NCBI GenBank assembly: GCA_031761405.1
Contig: JASEVX010000011.1
Span: forward strand, 41,954,411-42,018,410
Origin: Serripes groenlandicus
Taxonomy: Eukaryota > Mollusca > Bivalvia > Cardiida > Cardiidae
Reading direction: 5' to 3'
Length of the DNA stretch: 64,000 nucleotides
The notes under the pieces: generated by a model
Database searches by the model: none
What the model was told of the DNA's origin: nothing
What the model saw: only the letters and a program-made list of their open reading frames with translations
Made by a program: the position numbers and the translations under genes
Shown: positions 1-12,200 of the stretch, piece after piece
Layout of the letters: each line of letters opens with the position of its first letter
How positions within the stretch are numbered: the stretch's first letter is position 1

Positions 1-262
1 AAAACGTTTTTCGCTTTTTCTAATACATGTGTCTCCGCATGCGCAACGTATCTCATTTAATACTGAGCGAATTTGTTTAAACGAAAAAGAATTATCATTT
101 TCTGACAATGTTTTCAAAAGACGTCTATAGCATACCATTAGATTAAGTGTCGTCTAAATCAAAGAACATGTTTACAGCGGTTTACTTAATTATAAAGGCA
201 CAGCGAGGCCTAATCTGTGGAATACCTGTTTTCTGTAACACCCAGATGTTTTTGTTATTTAG

Positions 263-435
263 AATGTTCTCCTCTGACATCTTTAACACATGGTCAGTAT
301 ACCGGAAGTGTGTATACAGTTGGCGCCTCTCTGAGTATATCGTGCAACTTGGGCTATAAAGAAGTAAACGGTTTTGCTTCAATTGAGTGTAAACAAACTT
401 TACTATGGAATTACATCCCGATCTGTGGGCTTGTG
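263..435 (+). CDS. Sushi (CCP) domain exon
   Basis: After a TTATTTAG acceptor the frame reads a sushi domain: Cys at the start, HGQY, YTVGASLSISCNLGY, IECK, a Trp and a closing PICG. Four Cys, the GY and the Trp sit where the family has them. The acceptor is phase 1, as is normal for sushi exons. The donor is the problem: the usual phase-1 cut after TGT G (427) is followed by GG, not GT. The nearest GT sites (433, 436; GTTAAG) would leave phase 0, which does not fit the next sushi exon. Either the donor is mutated or an unseen exon intervenes. The domain call is firm; the 3' boundary is not. Confidence 0.65.
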
Positions 436-3400
436 GTTAAGGAAAACATACTTGCTGACAATGTTAAAGTTTTACTTCAGGAGAAACGGTGTATTAAAAC
501 AGTTTCCATTCAACAAATCTATGGCAGACGACTTTAAAATAATCTCTGCAAATTCAGGCAATATCTCTGTAACTGAAACATGAATATGTTAATTGTTGAA
601 ATGAGCTGAAAACATTGTGGCAGAAGAAGAAATTTCTTACTTTGAACGAGTTCTTTATTCGCCAAAATGTTTTCAAAAGTCGTCTACTACAGAAGCATTG
701 GGAAGATATAAACAACAACCAACACGTCAAATGTCAAGTTTAAATTACATTTCTGTATTTAAACATATCATATATGCAAAGATTTAAACTCATATATCAT
801 ATATTATTGTCATAAAATGGGTAGAATTATTCTTAGCTATATGATACAATCCAGTGACCATGAATGTGCTTTGTATAGTTAGTTTTTAAATAAAAATCTA
901 TTACAGGTCGCCTCAGTTTGACCTTTGCGTCGGCCAATCAAATTGTAGCAAACAACAAATTGTTATCAACAGAGAAGATAACCTTAACTCTCTCAGCGCC
1001 ACAGGCAATGTTATGGTGTTTGCAAACAATGCAGATTCAGGTGAGTCAGCTCGTAACGAGCTGTCTCACCTGAAATCAGCATTGTTTCCCTTTTAGTTAC
1101 CAAAATAGTCCAAAGCTTTCATAAATTGAGAAATGGACACAACCGATTTTGAACATAGAAGAGTCAACTTTAATATAAAGTGTTGTCACAACCATGCAGT
1201 TGCTATGCAGAGTTCTATTATACGAGGCCATTTAATCCCGTTTCATCCGTCATTTAAGTTTCACGAAAATAACCGTGTTTAATTATTTTGTGTTAATGTT
1301 GTGTCTTTCATCAACCTTATATAGACTGCGGTCAACCGAATGCGCCTAGCAATGGGTATCTAGAAGGTAGTGAATACACGTTCGGGAGTACAGTCGACGT
1401 GTTCTGCAATAGTGGCTATGCAATAGTAAATATCGCTAACAGTGTTATTACCTGCCAATCCAACGGCGACTGGAGCAGTGAACCATCATCCTGTGGTAAG
1501 ATTTTAATGTGATTTTATTTGAGAGAGAGAGAAAAAATCTTGTCTTAGTTCAAACTAAATGACATTGTGTGTGATGCCTTTTTGAATAAACATTCTTGGA
1601 TGCAGATATTAAAATAAAATATATTCTATAAATATCACACAAGTCAGTTTTCAAGAATGTCCTCACATTATATGTATGTCATGCGTAACACTTGAAAACT
1701 GAGTTGTGTGATATTTATAAAATTAATTGTAGACCCTTGGTGGTAACATCATTTACATATACACTTTTAATCATCGAATCATAGAGACAAATCGTCCTTA
1801 ATTAACGGTCAAATTATGCCAAATACATCCTTGGTCATAATAATCTACAGCCAAATACATCCCTAAAAAACCTTTGTTTGCGTAACAATGAGTGTACACC
1901 ATCACCGGAATGCATTGAATATATAACGTTGTCTTTAAATTCAATGTAAATGTGTATAGGGTGCAAAGGATGCAATGATTGATTTGATAACTTTTTGAAA
2001 GTGAAAGTAGAGAATGCTAAACACCTGTTTTGTCCGGGCCCGATTTGGTCCAAAATGACGGTAAACTCTTTCGTCTGGCTAATTTTTTCTTGCATTATAC
2101 ATCGATATCGGGCGATTCCAAATTGGTATGTAAAAAAGAATCTTGGAATACTTTGCTAATTAAAAGGCAAACAGTGTTGATTTTAGGTGAGCCTGCATTG
2201 TTTGCAAAAACCTCAAGATTTCCATTGGCACTGAAATAGTTAATTATATCACAGTTATTAATTATCAATTTCAGACATCTGTTTGACAAACGAATCGTGT
2301 ATCAGTGAAAAACCTTTTTTCAATTAGGGAAACCTGCTAGTAATTTAATGGTAACTCACTTAAAGACCCGAGTGCATAGATTTCGCAAAAAGGATCAATG
2401 CATCCGTTAACGGTCTGACTTGACTATAATACATAATGACCTGGCATTCCTCCAGAAACGGAGAAATAACCACGTTCGATCGGCGTAGTTCCTAAAAACA
2501 GTGTGTGTATACCACGTGACTTTTGACGTCATATTTGCATCATCAGACAGCAATAATTGATCTTGATAAGAAGTAAAAACAATGGTAACTTTCCTATTTA
2601 TTCACCCTTTTTAAAGTCGGCGATCTTAATACATTTTGAGAAAAGGTTCGTCGAAGTGTTTGAAGAAACTAAACCACTAATCAAACTCCGCTAAAGACCG
2701 GCGATAGGGCTCTGTAAGTGGCGAAGACTGCGCCATGTTTCATTAAAGATTATGAAGAAATAAAATAGTTACCATTTTTTTACTTTTAAACCGAAGTACA
2801 ATTTTGCTGATCGCCGTAGCATTTGTGACGTCAAAGTCACGTGGTATACACACACTGTAAAAATGAGCCGAATTACGAGAAAACAAACCGATGACCTGTA
2901 TAACCTCCTTACGCTAAACAATGGTTGATCGGTTCAGATGACGTATTTAAAATGTTCGTGACGCCATTGCGCTAAATTATTAATGACGGATTCTGGTTCT
3001 CTGGATGTGTCGTAACTAAAACTATCCGATGACTCATGACCTCTCATTTATAGGTGACCGTGATACCTTAAAACACATTAACATTCCATACAATCTTAGC
3101 TTCCAAACCGACTGGTATGTAGTAAAACGTAGACACTCGTATTCCTGGCTTAAACTTACCGGCATAGAATAAAATAAGTGTGCAGGCATGGCAGTCACGA
3201 CGCCAATGTTTCCCAAATCTTCGTTCACGGCGTCGCCAACTCAAACCACACAAGACATCTTCAAAACATAAAGAGATGCCAAACTACAAGGACCTGTCGA
3301 ATTTAAAGCAATGTATATTTAATTGTATGGTATTGAGTATTAATATATTAACAAATAATTAATAACATAATATGTATACTACTGAATTTGGTAATATGTA

Positions 3401-3868
3401 TAATGAAATAATTCATATTAACAAATGAACATGACAAACATGAGGGCTTACACAAAACATGCAAACATTTAATAATTATAATCAATGTTATAAAAGTGTC
3501 TTTTTTTAAACCATAATAAAACTCAAAATTCCATCGGACGTTTTATTTATGATCTCCAGAAACTTCTAGGATGCTACAGACTGAGTGAGCTACCGAGGCT
3601 CGGCTGCTTAAACTTTAGTATGATTAGTGTAACATGTTTGTTATATAGAAGTTAAGCAGCACTTGGTATGAAGTTGTTTTTTTATAACACACAGTTGTGT
3701 ATTTGAAAATTTGTCAATTAATGGGTAATATCTCTTGCACGAAAACATTTGTGAAAAATATAAATGTGTATAATTTAAATATGGGTCTGTGGCTCAATTA
3801 TATTTTTCAATATTTAATTCATATTTTATTTGCAAAAGTAAACGTATACACTTTCTAATAAAACAATG

Positions 3869-3905
<37 letters not shown>

Positions 3906-5928
3906 AAGAGCTATTTAATAATGAAGCATAAACAATCAATATTTGATAGATGTTTATTGTACTGGAAAATGAAATTAAAAATATTTCTATTCTAACACGT
4001 TCTAATTAAAAGGGATACAACTTGATAAAATAACGTGTTGGCTATCTGTACTCCCCATTGTATTTGATTAGACAATATTCACGGATTTTTACAACTAACA
4101 AAACATTTTGAAAATCAGTTTTATAAACAATCTATGAACATTCACATGGTTGAATATAAAACGAATGAAAGAAATACAACAAATAAGTCATTTATTTTGA
4201 CAACAGCTAAAAAATAGCAACTCGGAGATGGACACTGACTTGCTAAAACAGTAAAAACGTTGATGGTGTGTTGGAGATAATTCCAGTGAACATGTTCATA
4301 ACTGATTTGTGCTCTAGAATATTCATTAACCGTGTTAGAATTAGAAACAGTCAGTGACAATGGGTGCAGAAGTGATGTGAACGATTTATTTACATCAATG
4401 GACTTCATTCGTAAAATGTCAAGTCCCTCATAGTAACGCATGCGCACTAAGAAACGTTGAATGACAAATATGCAAGAAGATTTTTCAACAGCCAAAGATA
4501 GTTTCGGATGTTTAGAGTGATATGCTGTATGATATATCACGCTCAAATCCCTCTTTGCGTATAGAAGAGAAATAGCGTTAGAATTTGGAATTCAGTACCG
4601 TTTAACAATAACAGTCGTGATGTTTTATTGTCATACATGTAATATAAAGAAGATTAACCATATGTGATTGACCTAGCTAAAGTAGTCGTATATAACTGCA
4701 TATACACAGGGTCTTTCAAATAGTATTGAAAGACCCTGATATACACTAAAATTTATAAAACTTTTTTGATTTTGTCAGACATTATATTCCTCTATCCATT
4801 GCATTGTATGAAAAAATCGCAAGTTTTCGAATAATTGTTCAATATATACTAGTTAGAAGTACAGTAAACGTTTACATTGTTGGCTTACTCTTGAAGTACG
4901 GCAATATTGAGTTTTTGCAGAGAATACAGATTCTAGCTGTCTCATCTGAAATCTGCATTGTTTGTATTTTAGTAATTAAGTTCAAGTGAAATCGTGTATT
5001 CTTTATTTGTCTCAAAATGAGCCATATGAAAATAAACTTAAATAATCATATACATATCATGTCACGTGAAAGAGAGAGAGAGGAGAGAGAGAGGAGAAGA
5101 GAGAGAAGAGAGAGGAGGAGATGAGGTGCAAGAGTGTGAGGACGATGCTGCGAGACAGATGATTAGGAGATATGACGATGAGAGAGCGAGTGACAGAGAT
5201 GAGAGAGCTAACTGATGAGATGGAGAGAGAAGGACCCCGAGGGACAGCGGCCCCGACGCGAGAGAGCCGCCCCACCCCCCGCCCCGAGCGCACCCCCCCC
5301 CCCCCCCTCCCAAACCCACCCCCCCTCCCCTCACGACCCCCCCCCGCCACCGACCCACCCCACGCGCAGCGCCGGCGACCGCCGCCGAGGAAGTGAGAGA
5401 CCGAGAGAGACGATGTAAGGCGAGCCGGGGAGAGAGAGAGATAGAGAGATCTCGGATGAGAGCCGGGAGACTGGTGATGGAGCGAAGATGAGATCTGAGA
5501 GCGCGAGGAGGAGACGAGCTGAGAGACGAATGACGACAGAGGACGAGGAGAGACGAAGAGAGAACGAGACGAGGATGACGAGACGAGATAGATGCCCGCA
5601 GAATCGAGAGAGACGAATGAGGAGAGGGAGAGGGAGACGAGGAGAACTGGGGAACGTGTGAGAGAGAGAGAACGAGCGATGAGTAGAGAGTAGCGATGAA
5701 GTCGAGAGAGAGAGAGAGCGATCGAGAGAGAGATCGAGATGGAGGGAGTGAGAGAGAGAAGAGAGAGAGTGGAGGAGAGTGGAGACGAGCTGAGAGAGGT
5801 CGAGAGTGGGAGACGACTAGACGAACGAGAGATTGAGAGAGAGGAAGAGAGGTGAGAGAGAGAGAGAGAGAGAGAGGAGAGGAGAGAGAGAGAGGAGAGA
5901 GACGAGAGTGAGAAGAGAGGATGAGGAT

Positions 5929-5962
<34 letters not shown>

Positions 5963-5986
5963 GAAGGAGAGAGGGAGGAAGAGAGA

Positions 5987-6042
<56 letters not shown>

Positions 6043-6049
6043 GATGGAG

Positions 6050-6097
<48 letters not shown>

Positions 6098-6167
6098 TGA
6101 GAGAGAAGATGAGAGGAGGAGAGAGAGAGGAGAGAGAGAGAGATGAGAGAGAGAGAGGAGGTGTGAG

Positions 6168-6206
<39 letters not shown>

Positions 6207-9200
6207 GGAGGGAGGGAGGGAGGTAGGAGGGAGGGATGGGAGGGAGGGAGGGAGGGAGGGCGGGAGGGGAGGGAGGGAGGGAGGGAGGGGAGGGAGGGAG
6301 GAGGGGAGGGAGGGAGGGAGGGAGGGATGGGAGGAGGGAGGAGGGAGGGGGAGGGAGGGAGGGAGGGAGGGAGGGAGGGAGGGATGGGAGGGAGGGAGGG
6401 AGGGAGGAGGGAGGGAGGGAGGGGGAGGAGGGAGGGAGGGAGGAGGGAGGGATGGGAGGGAGGGAGGGAGGGAGGGATGGGAGGAGAGAGAGAGCTGGGG
6501 GAGAGATATATAATTATAAAGAGAGGATAGAGAGAGAGAATGATGAGAGTATGTGAAAGGGAGGGAGAGAGAGACAGAGAGACAGGAGAAATACATACAT
6601 ACATAAATAGAGCGAGGAGAGATAGAAACGTGTGTTACATGAACATGGAAAGGTTTGTGTGAGAGTTATACGTTATCTATTGTGTTTTCAGTGGCAACCA
6701 CCACGACAACCACCATGACCACCACGACCACCCAGCCCACCAGTTGTGAGAGTGACGACTGGTTGTGTTTGATCTACCTGCTTTTATCTATCCAAACAGA
6801 AGGAAAGCGAAAGCGCTAAGTCTATGGACGAAGTCCCCAGGGTAATATTATCTCCTCTTACACAATCCCGTTTTGAGTAGGGATGGGAACGAGTACGATA
6901 TTAGTACTCGGGTACTCGTGAACTCTCGATCGAGTACTCGGGTACTCGCAAAGAACACAATTGTGTAAATCGTTCATCAAACGTCTTGTCTCTCAGAATA
7001 GTTATTTTGTCCTCATGCACTAATTTGAATGATTTATGAGAACAAAAATGCGTTTTGTTTCGTCTCTACGTTTAATATTTGATATTTGAAAAAAAGATTG
7101 AGGTCAAGTCAAATGGTGGATGGAAAACAATACCAAGAATTGATAAACAATACTTTATTAAAAGAATATTTTTTATCATCTATGAAAATAAGGAACATAA
7201 ATCAACAATCAGATGGGGTTTCTTCGGTTTTCAATAACCGGTATTCGTAATACGTGCACTACATGCATTTAACTGACTTGTCGTCTGCTGTGCGCTTGAA
7301 TGTTTCCGACGGCGGATTTAGCAAGAGGTATGGATGTAATTGAGTTGATTCCTTCGTTCGAAGACTAAGAATGATAGCAGATTGTTCTAATGATTTGACG
7401 AACAATACTCAAACATATGCAACAGTTCCTTATCGAATCATATTGATGTGTTTTTCTTACAACTATGCATTTAACGTATCGTCCATTGAAAGAACTATTA
7501 CAACGAAAGATGTAAAAACCGACGGCCTCCCTGTTTGACATGTTGTTTGACATGATGGTTGCTAATGACTGGAGATTTAGTGATATCGCTGAGTACCTGT
7601 TTGTCACGTTGTTCGTAAAGGCTCGCGATTGCAATCAAATCGTAAAGTAAAATGATAAATGGATTAAGTCCATCTTCAGACGAAAGGTGTTAGCTGTTTG
7701 TTTATTTACCTTCACCGCTGATTTACCGACTTCTTAATAACTCAATAAGGAAAAACAGATTCGAATACATTTTAAAATGTTATGTACTTTACCATACTTT
7801 TATCGATGAAAGATAGAAAAAATGGAAAATAAATAATCGAGTACTCGAATACCTATTTTGTTAACCGGTACTCGGACGTCCGATCGAGTACTCGGTACTC
7901 GCGTACTCGGTCCCATCCCTAGTTTTGAGTGATGTTTTAAGCCATATCTTGCATGTTAACGTCTTATGGAATCACCGTAGAGTTAATTGATTTGGATTTA
8001 ATGCCGTTTTCCAACGATTCCTTCAGTCATATAACGCAGCCAGGTCATCTACCCATGTGGTTTTCCTAGTCTCCTCACACCGATACACCGACAACAAGTA
8101 TTTCAAACAACTGGTCTCTTTTCGACAGTTACTATAAGATGTTAGCCCGAGCACGAGTTCAAGGGTCACAACTCGCCGAGCCGGTAGCTCTTTCTGGTAG
8201 CGGACGCGGGCTGTCAATCCAGGGGTTGTGAGTTCGAATCCGGCTCGGACCAACTTTTCTTTCCGACGATTGACAAAAGTCAATGCGACATGCGTCCATC
8301 GTCTCCACCAATGGGTTAAGTCTATGTGTAAAAGCAGCCAGTTGCTTGGGAAGATTGTTGTGTGGAGTACTGGTGTGAGAAAACCAGGGAATGTGATATA
8401 ACTGAGAATTTGTTAAAAACGGCGTTAAACCCAATCAATCAAATCGAAGTCACAACCACTGGTTTGGTGAGTTTGTTACAGTCTGTATTCAAACAGTCAG
8501 ACTGAGATACCGGAGACGTCGTGGTGTTTATAAGTTTACATTTACTATTTACAGTCCTGTATTCCAACATCAGTCAGACTGAGATACGGAGCTCGTTGTG
8601 TGTGTTTTAGTTTACACTACTACTTACAGTCTGTATTACAACACAGTCAGACTGAGATCCCGGAGCTCGTTGTGTGTGTTTATAAGTTTACACTTACTAT
8701 TACAGTCTGGTATTCCAACACAGTCAGACTGAGATACGGGAGCTCGTCGTGAGTGTTTATAAGTTTACACTACTATTACAGTCTGTGTTCCAACAGTCAG
8801 ACTGAGATACGGAGCTCGTCGTGTGTGTTATAAGTTTACACTTACTATTTACAGTCTGTATTCCAACACAGTTAGACAGGGTCTATCTGGGCTCGCCGTG
8901 TGTGTTTATAAGTTTACACTTACTATTTTACAGTCTGTCATTCCAACAGTCAGACTGAGATACCGGAGCTCTGTTCGTCTCTGTTGTATAAGTTTACACT
9001 TACTATTCTACGTCTTTACTGTCCAACAGTCAGGACTGAGCATACACGGAGCTCCGGTCGTCTTGATTATAAGTTTACACTTACTATTTACGGGTCTGTA
9101 CTCCAAACACAGTTATGACCAGGGTCTATCATGGGCTCGTCGTGTGTGTTTATAAGTTTACACTTACTATTTACAGTCTGTATTCCAACACAGTCAGACT

Positions 9201-12200
9201 GAGTTACCGGAGCTCGTCGTGTGTTTGGTTTATAAGTTTACACTTCATTTACAGTCTGTATTCAACACAGTCAGACTGAGATACCGGAGCTCGTCGTGTA
9301 TGTTTATAAGTTTACACTTATATTACGGTCTGTATTCCAACACAGTTAGGACNNNNNNNNNNNNNNNNNNNNNNNNNNNNNNNNNNNNNNNNNNNNNNNN
9401 NNNNNNNNNNNNNNNNNNNNNNNNNNNNNNNNNNNNNNNNNNNNNNNNNNNNNNNNNNNNNNNNNNNNNNNNNNNNNNNNNNNNNNNNNNNNNNNNNNNN
9501 NNNNNNNNNNNNNNNNNNNNNNNNNNNNNNNNNNNNNNNNNNNNNNNNNNNNTCAGAGTCTATAATGTTGGTTTTCTCGCGGGACGACTCATGTAGTGAC
9601 GATGCCATGCTTTTTGTTTACCGAGAGAACTCTAAAAAGGTCCTCATTACGATGTGATTTTTATCCTTGTCGAACAGGGTACTTTCGCAACATCCAACTG
9701 AACTGTTAACTTTCGCAAAATCCAACTGAACCGTTAACTTTCGCAAAATCCAACTGAACTGTTAACGTTTGCAACATCCCACTGAACGGTTAACGTTTGC
9801 AGCATCCAACTGAACTGTTAACTTTCGCAACATCCAACTGAACTGTTAACTTTCGCAAAATACAACTGAACTGTTAACGTTTGCATCCAACTGAACGGTT
9901 AACTTTCGCAACATCCAACTGAACTATTAAATTTCGCAAAATCCAACTGAACTGTTAACTTTAGCAAAATCCAACTGAACTGTTAACTTTAGCAATATCA
10001 AACTGAACTGTTAACGTTTGCAACATTAAACTGAACTGTTAAAGTGCGCAACATCCAACTGAACTGTTAACGTTTGCAATATCCAACTTAACAGTTAACT
10101 TTCGCAACATCAAACTGAACTGTTAACTTTAGCAACATCAAACTGAACTGTTAACTTTAGCAACATCAAACTGAACTGTTAACTTTAGCAACATCAAACT
10201 GAACTGTTAACTTTAGCAACATCAAACTGAACTGTTAACTTTCGCAACATCAAACTGAACTGTTAACTTTCGCAACATCAAACTGAACTGTTAACATCCA
10301 ACTGAACTGTTAACTTTAGCAACATCAAACTGAACTTTTAACTTTCGCAACATCAAACTGAACTGTTAACTTTCGCAACATCAAACTGAACTGTTAACAT
10401 CCAACTGAACTGTTAACTTTAGCAACATCAAACTGAACTGTTAACTTTAGCAACATCAAACTGAACTGTTAACTTTAGCAACATCAAACTGAACTGTTAA
10501 CTTTCGCAACATCAAACTGAACTGTTAACATCCAACTGAACTGTTAACTTTAGCAACATCAAACTGAACTTTTAACTTTCGCAACATCAAACTGAACTGT
10601 TAACTTTCGCAACATCAAACTGAACTGTTAACTTTAGCAACATCAAACTGAACTGTTAACTTTCGCAACATCAAACTGAACTGTTAACTTTCGCAACATC
10701 AAACTGAACTGTTAACATCCAACTGAACTTTTAACTTTCGCAACATCAAACTGAACTGTTAACTTTAGCAACATCAAACTGAACTGTTAACTTTAGCAAC
10801 ATCAAACTGAACTGTTAACTTTAGCAACATCAAACTGAACTGTTAACTTTAGCAATATCAAACTGAACTGTTAACTTTCGCAACATCAAACTGAACTGTT
10901 AACATCCAACTGAACTGTTAACTTTAGCAACATCAAACTGAACTGTTAACTTTCGCAACATCAAACTGAACTGTTAACATCCAACTGAACTGTTAACTTT
11001 AGCAACATCAAACTGAACTTTTAACTTTCGCAACATCAAACTGAACTGTTAACTTTCGCAACATCAAACTGAACTGTTAACATCCAACTGAACTGTTAAC
11101 TTTAGCAACATCAAACTGAACTGTTAACTTTAGCAACATCAAACTGAACTGTTAACTTTAGCAACATCAAACTGAACTGTTAACTTTCGCAACATCAAAC
11201 TGAACTGTTAACATCCAACTGAACTGTTAACTTTAGCAACATCAAACTGAACTTTTAACTTTCGCAACATCAAACTGAACTGTTAACTTTCGCAACATCA
11301 AACTGAACTGTTAACATCAAACTGAACTGTTAACTTTAGCAACATCAAACTGAACTGTTAACTTTCGCAACATCAAACTGAACTGTTAACTTTCGCAACA
11401 TCAAACTGAACTGTTAACATCCAACTGAACTTTTAACTTTCGCAACATCAAACTGAACTGTTAACTTTAGCAACATCAAACTGAACTGTTAACTTTAGCA
11501 ACATCAAACTGAACTGTTAACTTTAGCAACATCAAACTGAACTGTTAACTTTCGCAACATCAAACTGAACTGTTAACTTTCGCAACATCAAACTGAACTG
11601 TTAACATCCAACTGAACTTTTAACTTTCGCAACATCAAACTGAACTGTTAACTTTAGCAACATCAAACTGAACTGTTAACTTTAGCAACATCAAACTGAA
11701 CTGTTAACTTTCGCAACATCAAACTGAACTGTTAACTTTAGCAACATCAAACTGAACTGTTAACTTTCGCAACATCCAACTGAACTGTTAACTTTAGCAA
11801 CATCAAACTGAACTTTTAACTTTCGCAACATCAAACTGAACTGTTAACTTTCGCAACATCAAACTGAACTGTTAACTTTAGCAACATCAAACTGAACTGT
11901 TAACTTTCGCAACATCAAACTGAACTGTTAACTTTCGCAACATCAAACTGAACTGTTAACATCCAACTGAACTTTTAACTTTCGCAACATCAAACTGAAC
12001 TGTTAACTTTAGCAACATCAAACTGAACTGTTAACTTTAGCAACATCAAACTGAACTGTTAACTTTAGCAACATCAAACTGAACTGTTAACATCCAACTG
12101 AACTTTTAACTTTCGCAACATCAAACTGAACTGTTAACTTTAGCAATATCAAACTGAACTGTTAACTTTAGCAACATCAAACTGAACTGTTAACTTTAGC

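Larger units (their letters stand above)
1496..6691. other. Intron between sushi and Thr-rich/lectin exons
   Basis: A 5.2-kb intron with no supported coding sequence. It holds an inverted repeat (1628-1718), a TIR element with 6-bp target duplication (2499-2857), an AT microsatellite (3872-3902), a perfect hairpin (4708-4739) and a 1.5-kb purine tract (5057-6500). The long open frames on the minus strand across the purine tract are Ser/Leu/Pro low complexity and are not genes. Confidence 0.6.

Noticed and set aside
5057..6604. 515-codon minus-strand and 226-codon plus-strand open frames
   Set aside because: They lie in a GA/GGGA purine tract; the readings are pure Ser/Leu/Pro or Arg/Glu/Gly low complexity.
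8174..8443. Functional tRNA gene
   Set aside because: A- and B-box-like segments are present, but the sequence is the head of a dispersed SINE with a shared body and CAAT tail.
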